From NCBI GenBank assembly GCA_030685065.1, contig JAUXQH010000169.1, positions 120,641-184,640 on the forward strand: 64,000 bases of DNA. Reading direction: 5' to 3'. This document shows, one piece after another, positions 33,501 through 40,492 of the stretch (positions are counted from its first letter, which is position 1; each line of letters opens with the position of its first letter). This DNA is from Pseudomonadota bacterium (lineage in GTDB: Bacteria > Myxococcota_A > UBA796 > SXON01). The notes under the pieces were generated by a model. That model had not been told where the DNA came from and did not search any database. It saw only the letters and a program-made list of their open reading frames with translations. Both the position numbers and the translations under genes were made by a program.

Positions 33501-34655
33501 CGCCTGGCCGAGCTCCTCACGCGCCTCCGCGCCGCGCGGCCGGGGGCCGGTCCCCGCCGGGCGGAGGCGGCTGCGCGCAATCCCGCGAAGACGACGATCG
33601 CCGCGCCGTTCGAAGGGCCGAAGCCGCCTCCGGACCGAGGGGTCGTGGCGACGGTCGGCTTCGGCGTGCTCCTGCGCTCGGGCGTCTCCGGGATTGGCAA
33701 GGAGCTTGCCACCTACGTGCCGATCCACCTCGGGCCGCCGCCCATCGGCCCGGTTCGGCTGGACGTCGAAGCGGTGCTGCTCCGCGTCGAGAACGGGGTC
33801 GACACGAGCTGGGCGGTCGCGCCCTCCCTGGGAATCAGCACGCCGGACGCGCTCCCCTGGGGCGCGTGGGGCCGCCTCGGCACGAGCCCGATCGGCTTCT
33901 CGGAGGGCGCCTACCCGGTGTGGCACGTGGGCGGCCGCGGCCGCCTCGGGGCCCCGCTGGCGTTCGGGGTCGAGACGGGACGCGCACCGCTCCTCGACTC
34001 CTACGCGAGCTGGGTCGGCGCCGCGGATCTCTCCACCGGCGAGCCGTTCGGGCATGTCCACCACACCTGGTTCGGCGGCTGGGCCGGAGTCGGCGCGCCG
34101 TGGGGGACCGATGTCGGGCTGCTCGGGAGGCTCGGGCAGTCCGAGGGGATCGGCCTCGATCCAGTGGGCCGCGCCGAGGTCGTGGCGTGGGTCGGGCAGC
34201 GGATCGGGACGCCCCAGAACAACGTCCGCATCGGCGGGGAGGGCGTCGCCTTCTCCCACCAGAAACAGGTGGGCGGCTTCGGGTCGGGGCAGGGCGCCTT
34301 CTACAGCCCGCCGATCTACGCGGTGGCCACCGGCCGGATCGACGTCCGGTGGCACGGGCTGGGAGAGCGCCTCTCCGTGTGCGGCGGCGTGGGGGCAGGG
34401 ATGCAACACGCGGGCGGCGGCTCGTCGCTGTACTTTGCTCCCGGCAGCGCTTTTACCCACAACGGGCGCTTGAGCGTGGAGTGGAACGTGAGCGGCAAGT
34501 GGGGGGTGGCGCTGCAAGGTGGGTGGCTCAAGGCCGGGCCCTGGCACCAGGAGACCGGCATGCTCCGGTTCGGCCACAACCTCGGCGGCCCGCCGCCGCT
34601 GACCACGTTCGCGACCCCGGCCGCGGGCCTGTGGTACCAGGGGGAGCCGTGTTGA
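30564..34655 (+). CDS. bcsC: Cellulose export outer-membrane protein BcsC (TPR + barrel)
   Basis: 1363 aa from GTG 30564, which overlaps the bcsZ stop and begins a short signal (IALLLAWLARADA). A longer frame extends upstream but only as a shadow of bcsZ. Residues about 20-990 are TPR units (for example RFLHGLADVYLGTGRSEEALAIQ), a scaffold that in E. coli BcsC spans the periplasm. Residues about 1020-1363 form the BcsC C-terminal barrel with Gly/aromatic strands (WGVALQGGWLKAG). The chain ends LWYQGEPC rather than in an aromatic. The stop codon directly abuts the mobile element at 34656. Last gene of the operon. Confidence 0.88.
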   Translation: MIALLLAWLARADAGTLAEAEDALWSNPQSAEARLAFAEALAATSGRAEEGAEALRWLLYAPSAAPIAREVLGEIVRRHPPRSGWVGIYTELGRGAEGPARDAARVRLAQLRATDRQTSAKMRARALADLRALAAGGEGIADVALGDVLFEAGDAEGARSAWLRAPVAVGALRVAMAALALGHPEEAERERQRAMAAGAGRDNGLGGSFAVAVTTNSPVAKARALLEAGFPNAAERVLLAHLGTEDGTHGGTAAAVAALLGDLRLERGDGIGAASAYTDALQREATPEHRARLVRALLASGRADDAAAALAGGPVSAEDRAAIELTLALARALATPSPEDDLPAGTAAFGAAPDEAGTAATYGRLLLAAGREAEAVTPLARAVSLRPEDTATRGILLGAAIRAGDTRTLDAAASAVVHAPDEATRAEQLDALAGLLLASANAQKAAGSPATARTSALVALAVRPDAPPVLHAVAGVLWQEGRREAALALYAHAADLDPADLDARVCAAQLTLALGRDEEVEGWLAQLPADAPQASALRETLLQERQARAARAETDPGVAEAQWKLLIARWPRDARFLHGLADVYLGTGRSEEALAIQRAAVSLDPDDPWNRFGLIQALLALGRTADAVEALDALPETVPVDVARERDRLRARLSREAGDRAREAGDLVAAQRHYEASYALEPEVWTSIALAGTLVAVGDPAGGLVRFREALASDGDDGVVDTVASNGEAGALEALGQGPAALAVLEALAARRPEADTEQAREELRARIAVAEADALRRDGRLAEAEKALAELAVEVGNQPMVQAAWAALLLDLRRPKDAVIAAGRALQREPQNQWALDVAREAGRACRCSARVAPLFQVAIASGGPPTLAAELRWVRVAAATEAALSAQAKHRAQKATDAMREAATLAGDDAQSLVILAAGEKSFGRPGRAHRALTRAHAADPANVEAIVALAEDLAARGRWGAAIGMAERAWEADPDSRLAELLTRLRAARPGAGPRRAEAAARNPAKTTIAAPFEGPKPPPDRGVVATVGFGVLLRSGVSGIGKELATYVPIHLGPPPIGPVRLDVEAVLLRVENGVDTSWAVAPSLGISTPDALPWGAWGRLGTSPIGFSEGAYPVWHVGGRGRLGAPLAFGVETGRAPLLDSYASWVGAADLSTGEPFGHVHHTWFGGWAGVGAPWGTDVGLLGRLGQSEGIGLDPVGRAEVVAWVGQRIGTPQNNVRIGGEGVAFSHQKQVGGFGSGQGAFYSPPIYAVATGRIDVRWHGLGERLSVCGGVGAGMQHAGGGSSLYFAPGSAFTHNGRLSVEWNVSGKWGVALQGGWLKAGPWHQETGMLRFGHNLGGPPPLTTFATPAAGLWYQGEPC

Positions 34656-34808
34656 GCGATGTATCAGCGAGTGTGTTGCTGATGTATCGCTGACGATCGC
34701 GAATGTATCACCGGCGATCGCGGATGGATTGGGGTGGCGCTCGCAGCGACCGAGCTCGACCTGACCCCGACATCCCCCCCGCGTCCGGTCGCATTTGCGG
34801 GCCAATTC

Positions 34809-34917
34809 GCGACCGAGGTCGACCCGGATGTCGAGGCCTCGCCGACCTTGGTCGCAATTACGTACCTTTCCACGACCGAAGTGGGATCAGAGCTCGAGGC
34901 TTTCCCGAGTCCGGTCG
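34809..34917 (-). repeat. Inverted repeat, right-end copy, element A
   Basis: 109-bp counterpart of 55162-55270. It contains GCGACCGAGGTCGAC, GACCTTGGTCGCAATTACG and GCGACCGAAGTGGGATCAGAGCTCGAGG in the same order and spacing (longest motif given here by position: 34874-34899). Confidence 0.8.
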
Positions 34918-35426
34918 CCCCGTGCCATTGCCGGCGCCGTCCCCAGCGTCATCCGCAGGGACATCCGGACGGACATCTGCAACCGGACGGCGCGTACATC
35001 GCTCGCCGAAGGGGCGCGGTGGGCCATCCGTTGCACGGCCCGCGGCGTGAGCGCGAGCGCCTCGGCGCTCCGGGCGGTGCCTGCATCGCGGGCGGCGTGG
35101 ACCGCGGCGGCGCGCGCCTCCACGACCTCGGCGCTGTTGCCCGATAGATCGGCCAGAGCGAAGGCCGCACAGGTAGCGTCGGCCAGATGGTCGATCGCGA
35201 CCGCCTCCTCGAGGCTGGCCAAGCCCAGGTGTGGCAACGGGTGCTCTCGTCGGACGCGAGGGAGGTGCTCGCGTACCCGCCCGGCGACCGCGTTCCCGAG
35301 GGCGCGCATGCCCAGTAGATCGAGCAGGCAGCTACCCTCCTGGAAGGGATCGCTCGCGACGCCGTGATGTTTGTCCTGGCGCAGCACGTAGTCGAACGCC
35401 GCCGTCACGGATCCCGTGGGCGCCAC
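34887..35426 (-). pseudogene. Truncated Y1-HUH nuclease gene (HUH half missing)
   Basis: From AFDYVLRQDKHHG to RESLEL this frame is about 90% identical at the protein level to the intact nuclease at 54371-55192, including the catalytic-Tyr motif YVLRQ. The upstream part that should carry the HLH metal motif is absent, and the frame instead opens with MAPTGSVTA from unrelated DNA. Without HUH it cannot be an active nuclease. The frame has stayed open, so loss may be recent or the C-terminal HTH-like half may still be made. Changes against the intact copy are scattered substitutions. Confidence 0.75.
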
Positions 35427-35594
35427 GTCGGGATCCTCCCGGGTGATTCGCGGTGGCAGCTGGGCTGGCGATGCGGCTCCGGCGCGCGTGGCGTTTCACG
35501 GCGATGACGGGCCGGAAAATCGCCGCCCGCACCTCGGCTTCCGCATCGCCCGGTCGTCCCCCGTCCGCTGATCCCGTGTCCCCACAGCGCAAAA

Positions 35595-35702
35595 CGACCG
35601 AAGTCCAACAAACCCCAAGCTCTGATCCGACCCCGGTCCCCCAAAGCCGCGCAATTGCGACGGAGGTCCGAGAGACCTCGACCTCCGCTCCGACTCCGGT
35701 CG
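35595..35702 (-). repeat. Inverted repeat, left-end copy, element A
   Basis: Counterpart of 54146-54254, in opposite orientation to 34809-34917. It keeps the CGCAATTGCG palindrome, the GATCNGAGCTTGGGG block (here reversed) and GACCNNGGTC-type near-palindromes. Confidence 0.8.
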
Positions 35703-35931
35703 TGAAAAGACCCATAGATGCGACCGAAGTCGGGGGTGGTGTCGTGGTCGGTACGAGATCGGTCGCGCGACGGTCGCGTGACGGCCACGCCCGCCGAGCA
35801 ACTCCGACCCACGGACGCGCACGAAGCGCTGACCGGCCAGGAGAAGGCCCCGGCGCGGCCCCGATGTATCGCTGATGTATCGCTGGATGTATCAGGGCGA
35901 TGTATCACCGATGTATCACTGATACACGCGA

Positions 35932-36459
35932 CTACGAGGCGCCGTCCCGCTCGCGCAACGCGCGCCGCCACGCGGTCACCATCGCGGCGGAAGTGAGCAC
36001 GAACGTGATGGCGTCGAGGTCCCAGCGCCGCTCGCGGCACACGCCGACGGCGATCGGCGCGGCCTGCTCCGGCGGGTAGCCGTAGACGCCGCACGCGAGC
36101 GCGGGCAGCCCGACGCTGCGGAGCCCGTGCTGCTCGCAGAGGCGCAGGGCTGCGCGGTACGCGGAGGCGAGGGTGGCGGCGGGGTCCGGATCGCTCGCGT
36201 AGATGGGCCCGACCGCATGGAGGACGAAGCGCGCGGGGAGGCGGAAGCCGGGGGTCAGCCGCGCCTCCCCCGGCGGGCATCGGATGGCCTTGGTCGCCGG
36301 AAGCGCCCGGCACGCCTCCATCAACGCCGGACCGGCGGCCCGGTGCAGCGCCCCGTCCAGCCCGCCGCCGCCCGCGAGCGCGGCGTTGGCGGCGTTGACG
36401 ACCGCGTCCGCTTCGAAGGTGGTGAGGTCGCCGAGGACGACCTGAATCGGGATGAGCAT
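35932..36459 (-). CDS. Macro-domain protein (MacroD/YmdB-type ADP-ribose deacetylase)
   Basis: 175 aa, ATG 36459. One macro domain: VVNAANAALAGGGGLDGALHRAAG holds the MacroD loop with the key Asn and Asp for ADP-ribose hydrolysis, and GVYGYPPEQAAPIAV is the second phosphate loop. Members remove ADP-ribose from Asp/Glu side chains or deacetylate O-acetyl-ADP-ribose, in the cytosol. Size and motifs match the single-domain bacterial enzymes. The stop codon is immediately followed by the end of the mobile element, and no ADP-ribosyltransferase gene is nearby, so the partner reaction is not visible here. Confidence 0.92.
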   Translation of the reverse strand: MLIPIQVVLGDLTTFEADAVVNAANAALAGGGGLDGALHRAAGPALMEACRALPATKAIRCPPGEARLTPGFRLPARFVLHAVGPIYASDPDPAATLASAYRAALRLCEQHGLRSVGLPALACGVYGYPPEQAAPIAVGVCRERRWDLDAITFVLTSAAMVTAWRRALRERDGAS

Positions 36460-36533
36460 TCGCGGAACCTAGCCGATCGAGCGAATGCGAGAGCTGGCTA
36501 CCCGGACCCCACCGGCTCGGGTAGAAGTCGCCC

Positions 36534-37136
36534 ATGATCGCTCTCTACGCACTCGTGGCCGCCGTACACGCCTCCGCCCCCATGACGCTCGTGCCGCGCA
36601 CGAGCACGGCCAAGCGGATGTCCACCGTGGTGAGCACCAAGGGCGCGCCGATCACCACCGCCGAGTTCGTCGCCGCGATCCTCGACTGCGAGCACTACCC
36701 GATGTCGGCCTCCTACATGGGCGTCAAGGCGCTGCTCGAGTGCCGCACGCTGGAGAAGCGGTCGGACGGCTACACCGTCGTGTACCAGCGCACGGGCGGA
36801 AACGCCCTGGTCGGGTCGCGCCACTACGTGATCGCCATCAAGGTGACCGAGCAGAGCGACACACGCGCCCGGATCGAGTGGGACCTGGTGACGCACGCCG
36901 GCGGCGGCTCCACCCCGTTCGTCGGGCCCTACGCCGCCACGCTCAACGCCCAGGAAGATCCGGTCTACACCCCCTTCAACACGGGGAGCTGGTTGTACGA
37001 CAAGGCCGCGGGCAGCGTGACCTACTCCGCGCAGTCCGACCCGGGCGGCACCGTGCCGGGCTGGCTGGTGAGCCAGGACGCCGTGATGGCGTTTCCGCTC
37101 GAGCTCCTGAAGGTGAAGTGGGGCGTCACGCCCTGA
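36534..37136 (+). CDS. Secreted START/SRPBCC-like protein
   Basis: 200 aa, ATG 36534. A weak signal (LYALVAAVHA) is followed by a helix-grip-like domain: ILDCEHYPMSASYMG, YTVVYQRTGG, SRHYVIAIKVTEQ and VPGWLVSQDAVMAFPLELLKVK; the last segment resembles the C-terminal helix of START proteins that closes over a lipid. It could bind a hydrophobic ligand in the periplasm. Similar proteins are often annotated only as hypothetical. Divergent from the macro-domain gene with 74 bp between starts; 19 bp from the convergent MBL gene. Confidence 0.6.
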   Translation: MIALYALVAAVHASAPMTLVPRTSTAKRMSTVVSTKGAPITTAEFVAAILDCEHYPMSASYMGVKALLECRTLEKRSDGYTVVYQRTGGNALVGSRHYVIAIKVTEQSDTRARIEWDLVTHAGGGSTPFVGPYAATLNAQEDPVYTPFNTGSWLYDKAAGSVTYSAQSDPGGTVPGWLVSQDAVMAFPLELLKVKWGVTP

Positions 37137-37155
37137 CGAGGGCATCCCCGAGCCC

Positions 37156-38019
37156 CTACCAGCTCCACCGCTGCCCGAGCCCCAACACCACCGCCCGCGC
37201 CCCCGCGCTGCGGATCTCGGCGACGAACCCCGCGACGTCCACCCCCGGGAGCTGGCGCGCGGGCGCACCCCAGGGGAGCGTGAAGTCGTCCCAGTGGCAC
37301 GGGATCACGATCTCGGGGCGGACGAGCTCCACGATGCGTCGGGTGTAGTCCCTCCGGTACTGGCGGCCGACGGCGCAGAGGCACAACACGTCCGCGCGCA
37401 CCGCGGCGAGACGATCCTCGTCGTAGTCCGCCGAGTCCACGTGCAGCACCTTCGCGTCGCCCAGGTCGAGGTGCCAGTTGTAGACCTGCCCGTGGCGCAG
37501 CTCGGTCACGCGCGGCGGCCAGGACGGCGGCTTCTTGATGTCACCCGGGAGCGGCACCCGCCCGAAGAGGGCCTTTCCGTGCTTGGACGGGATCGGGGTC
37601 ACCGTGACGGCGCCACACGCCGCCGGCCCGTCCGCGCGCACCATCTGCGCCTCCGCGAGCCCCGCGGCCCGGCCGATGTTCAGGGTCGCCTCCGAGCCGT
37701 GCAGCCGCGCCCCGGTCTGCTTGCACACGATCGGCGCGTCCAGCGCGTGATCGTGGTGGGCGTGGCCCACCAGCACGTCGTCCGCGACCGGGATCTCGCG
37801 GGCGAGCAGCGCGGCGTCGGGCTCCAGGCGCCCGAACAGCGTGGTCAGGAGGCCGGGCCGGGACAGGTAGGGGTCGAGCACGAAGGTGCGCCCGCCGCCC
37901 GTGAGCACGAAGCCCGCGGTGCCGAGGTAGCGCACGCGATCGCCCTGCGAGGCGGGCTCCGCCTCGGGGGCGGGCCGCAGGAACGGCTGGAGGAGGTGTC
38001 CGGATCGGGGCGTCGACAT
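37156..38019 (-). CDS. MBL-fold metal-dependent hydrolase
   Basis: 287 aa, ATG 38019, last gene of a six-gene minus-strand unit. The zinc motif GHAHHDHALD (HxHxDH) follows strands typical of the UlaG/NAPE-PLD branch (YLGTAGFVLTGGG..FVLDPYLS). IPSKHG, HVDSADYDED and IPCHWDDF supply the remaining His/Asp ligands. NAPE-PLD-like members cleave phosphodiesters or lactones, and the WH-DDF ending fits that group. No signal peptide. It starts 3 bp after the 54-aa gene, so the two are cotranslated or at least cotranscribed. Confidence 0.88.
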   Translation of the reverse strand: MSTPRSGHLLQPFLRPAPEAEPASQGDRVRYLGTAGFVLTGGGRTFVLDPYLSRPGLLTTLFGRLEPDAALLAREIPVADDVLVGHAHHDHALDAPIVCKQTGARLHGSEATLNIGRAAGLAEAQMVRADGPAACGAVTVTPIPSKHGKALFGRVPLPGDIKKPPSWPPRVTELRHGQVYNWHLDLGDAKVLHVDSADYDEDRLAAVRADVLCLCAVGRQYRRDYTRRIVELVRPEIVIPCHWDDFTLPWGAPARQLPGVDVAGFVAEIRSAGARAVVLGLGQRWSW

Positions 38020-38022
38020 CGG

Positions 38023-38187
38023 CTACCGCTGCGACATGTTGTTGCCGCTCGGGTTCGTCTTGTGCGCCACCCCGAGCACCTTGGCCGCGGTCTGTACCAC
38101 CGCCTCGCGCACCCCGCGGGGGACGAGCTTCCGGAGCGGCGCCAGGAGCAGGGTCTTCACGAGGTCCGTCGCGAGCCGAGCGTTCAT
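38023..38187 (-). CDS. 54-aa conserved-looking small protein
   Basis: ATG 38187 overlaps the stop of the DUF5989-type gene. The peptide begins MNARLATDLVKTLLLAPLR and ends NPSGNNMSQR; one amphipathic helix is likely and there is no strong membrane segment. It is too short to classify. It is kept as a gene because it fits exactly between two genes of the operon with overlap on one side and a 3-bp gap on the other. Confidence 0.55.
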   Translation of the reverse strand: MNARLATDLVKTLLLAPLRKLVPRGVREAVVQTAAKVLGVAHKTNPSGNNMSQR

Positions 38188-38390
38188 CAGAACACCATGT
38201 ACACGAACGGCGCGACGTAGTGGACGCTCTGGAGGAAGAGCAGGAGCCCCGCCGCGCCGAGGAGGATGACGACCACGGGCATCATCCACCAGCGCCCGCC
38301 GCGCCAGAGCAGCGCCAGGAGCTCCCCGGCGGTGCCGAGGCGAAGGAGCAGCCGCTCGAGGAGGCCGGGGGTGTACGCGGGTTCGTTCAT
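38187..38390 (-). CDS. DUF5989-type small membrane protein
   Basis: 67 aa, ATG 38390, overlapping the SGNH-hydrolase stop (ATGA). It matches the small DUF5989 pattern: an ELLALLWRGGRWWMMPVVVILL segment (about 23-44), one long membrane helix and the ending VAPFVYMVF. In other bacteria these proteins sit beside carbamoyltransferases, SxtJ-like proteins and SGNH hydrolases in envelope or natural-product operons. A supporting role for the large membrane hydrolase next to it is plausible. Function unknown. Confidence 0.75.
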   Translation of the reverse strand: MNEPAYTPGLLERLLLRLGTAGELLALLWRGGRWWMMPVVVILLGAAGLLLFLQSVHYVAPFVYMVF

Positions 38391-40492
38391 GGGTCCGTGG
38401 AGGATAGCGTGGTGGCGGGCGGAGCGGCTTCCAGCAGCTTCGCGAGGACCGGTGCGAGCACCTCGGCGAGCCGGCCGCTGCCCTTGCGGGAGAGGTGGTT
38501 GCGATCGATGAGCAGCCCCTCCCCGGTGTACGGCGCGAGCGCGGCCACCACGTCCACGTACACGACCCCGGGGAGCTCCGCGGCCAGCCGCTGCTCCAGC
38601 GTCGCGTACTCGGCGAGGCGGCGCAGGGTCTCCGTCTCCGTGTACTCGGGCACGAGGACGAGCCAGGTCCCCGCCGCGAGGGTGGCCGCCGCCATCCGAC
38701 GGAGATTGACCTCGGCGTCCGGCAGCGGCACGTCCGAGACGACGGCGGCGTCGGGATCGAGGGCGGGGCGCGTGAGGAGGGCCAGGCCGGTGAGGAGCCG
38801 CGACCGGGCCCCGAGCGACGCGAGCCCACGCGTCGCCGCGCTCCTCCCCTCCTCCACCGCCTCCCGCTCGGCGCGGGTGAGCGAGCTCTCCTGCGTGAGC
38901 AGATCGTTCACGCCGAGGTAGGTCACCACGACGGCCGGCTCCTGGGCCGCGAGGAGCGTCGGGAGCGAGCGTGAGACGGTGAAGCTGTCCCTCCCGCCAT
39001 ACCCGTAGTTGGCCGTGCGGATCCCGAGGCCGGCCGCGCACAGGAGGGTGTGGATGCGGGAGGGGTAGAAGGCGGTCGGCTCCCCCTCGAACTGGTAGGC
39101 GCCGCCGGTCGATGAGCCGCCCGTGAACAGCACCGCCTTCCTGGGCGCGGCGCCGCACGTGTCCTGCCAGAACGGATTGGGGTTGCGCCAGGACTGGTCA
39201 TCCTCGAGGCGCGCCGCGTCCCACGCGGTGTCGAGCCAGGTGCTGCGCGCGGCGAATTCGGCCGCCGGCAGCAGCGCGAGCGCGCTGATGAACACGCCGT
39301 CCGCGGCGACGCGGGGCGCACGCCGGAGCAAGGTCCCCGCCCCGGCGACCAGCAGCGCCAGCCGCCACGCGATCGCCCCGAGGAGGCCGACGCCCCACCC
39401 GGCGACCGCGATCACGAGCGCGGACGGGAGATCGCGGAGGAGCACGCCGACCCGATCGAGGCCCGCGGCGCGCGCGAACAGAAGCGGGGCGAGAAAAAAC
39501 CCGACCCCGATGGGGGCGAACATCCACCCCGAGCCACCCTGCTCGCGGCCGCCGAAGCCCGCGGCGACCACCGACAGGGCCGCCCATGCCCACAACCAGC
39601 GAGGGCTCGTGCGGTTGCTGCGCTCCGACGGGATCGCGAGGCCGGATCGCGCCAGGAGCCGCACGAGCAGCGGGACGATCGCGAGCGCCAGGGCCAGGCG
39701 TGCCAGCTCCCAGGGGCTCATCCGGACGAGGTACAGGCGCTCGACCAGCTCCAGCCAGGCCTCGGCCGGGACCAGCGCGACGGCCACGGGAGGCACGAGC
39801 ACGAGCAGGCCCCCGAGGCCCCCCGTCGCGGCGAGCCCGCCGCACGCGAGCGCGCCCGCGACGGCGCCCCACCCGATCGGCGCGCGCCCGACCCACGCCG
39901 CCTCGGCGTCCTCCACGAGAAACGGGACTCCGGCCTCGTCGAGGAGGGTGATGCCCCGGAGCCGGACCACCTCGCGGGACGCGGTGAGCTCCAGGTTGGC
40001 CGGGCCCACCGGCCCGAGGGCCACGCCCCCGATGCGCGCCTCTCCCCCTCCGATCCGCAGCTCCACGGGGCCCTCGTGGGGCGTCCACCCGCCGGGCAGC
40101 ACGCGCCAGGCGTCGGGGAGGATGTTCACGTCCACCATGGTGGTCCGCGACCGGAGGCGAAGGCTTACCGGACCGCTCCCGGGCAGGAGCTCGATCGTCA
40201 CGCCGGAGATCCCGCGCTGATCGCGAGGAAGCAGCACGTCGGCGCGGTGGAAGACGTGCGGCGTGAGCACGATCGCGCCGCCCACGACCTGGACGCCGCG
40301 CCCGCTGTGGGACACCACGTTCTCGTCCATGCCCGGCACGAGCACGCTCCACCGGGACGGATCGATCGGGTCCGGCACCACGAACGCCGCGCCGTGGTGC
40401 CGGCCGAGCCAGCCGCCGAGCAGCCCCCCGCACACGGCCCCGACCAGCCCCCCGACGAGCGCACGCGAGGATACCCGGCGAAGCACCGTCAC
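38387..40492 (-). CDS. Polytopic membrane SGNH/GDSL hydrolase
   Basis: 701 aa, ATG 40492. The N-terminal part has one membrane helix, an extracytoplasmic beta-rich region (about 40-205) and seven or so further membrane segments (about 210-425). The C-terminal SGNH domain has all blocks: FTGGSSTGG (nucleophile Ser), YGYGGRDS (Gly), TYLGVNDLLT (Asn) and DRNHLSRKG (Asp-x-x-His). It could deacylate or transfer acyl groups on a surface glycan or lipid, as in AlgX/PatB-type systems. ATGA overlaps on both sides tie it to the alkaline-phosphatase-fold gene and the DUF5989 gene. Confidence 0.8.
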   Translation of the reverse strand: MTVLRRVSSRALVGGLVGAVCGGLLGGWLGRHHGAAFVVPDPIDPSRWSVLVPGMDENVVSHSGRGVQVVGGAIVLTPHVFHRADVLLPRDQRGISGVTIELLPGSGPVSLRLRSRTTMVDVNILPDAWRVLPGGWTPHEGPVELRIGGGEARIGGVALGPVGPANLELTASREVVRLRGITLLDEAGVPFLVEDAEAAWVGRAPIGWGAVAGALACGGLAATGGLGGLLVLVPPVAVALVPAEAWLELVERLYLVRMSPWELARLALALAIVPLLVRLLARSGLAIPSERSNRTSPRWLWAWAALSVVAAGFGGREQGGSGWMFAPIGVGFFLAPLLFARAAGLDRVGVLLRDLPSALVIAVAGWGVGLLGAIAWRLALLVAGAGTLLRRAPRVAADGVFISALALLPAAEFAARSTWLDTAWDAARLEDDQSWRNPNPFWQDTCGAAPRKAVLFTGGSSTGGAYQFEGEPTAFYPSRIHTLLCAAGLGIRTANYGYGGRDSFTVSRSLPTLLAAQEPAVVVTYLGVNDLLTQESSLTRAEREAVEEGRSAATRGLASLGARSRLLTGLALLTRPALDPDAAVVSDVPLPDAEVNLRRMAAATLAAGTWLVLVPEYTETETLRRLAEYATLEQRLAAELPGVVYVDVVAALAPYTGEGLLIDRNHLSRKGSGRLAEVLAPVLAKLLEAAPPATTLSSTDP

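Larger units (their letters stand above)
34656..35931 (-). mobile_element. Decayed copy (A) of the Y1-HUH element
   Basis: It fills the whole space between the convergent stop codons of bcsC (34655) and the macro-domain gene (35932). Read on the minus strand it is colinear with 53936-55405: a GATACATC array (five near-copies, 35863-35917 on this strand as GATGTATC), GGGGCCGCGCCGGGG, an inverted repeat at 35595-35702, a gene remnant, the partner repeat at 34809-34917, and GATACATC copies again at 34658-34709. Between about 35420 and 35590 the N-terminal half of the nuclease is replaced by unrelated sequence. It is thus a non-autonomous derivative. Confidence 0.8.
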
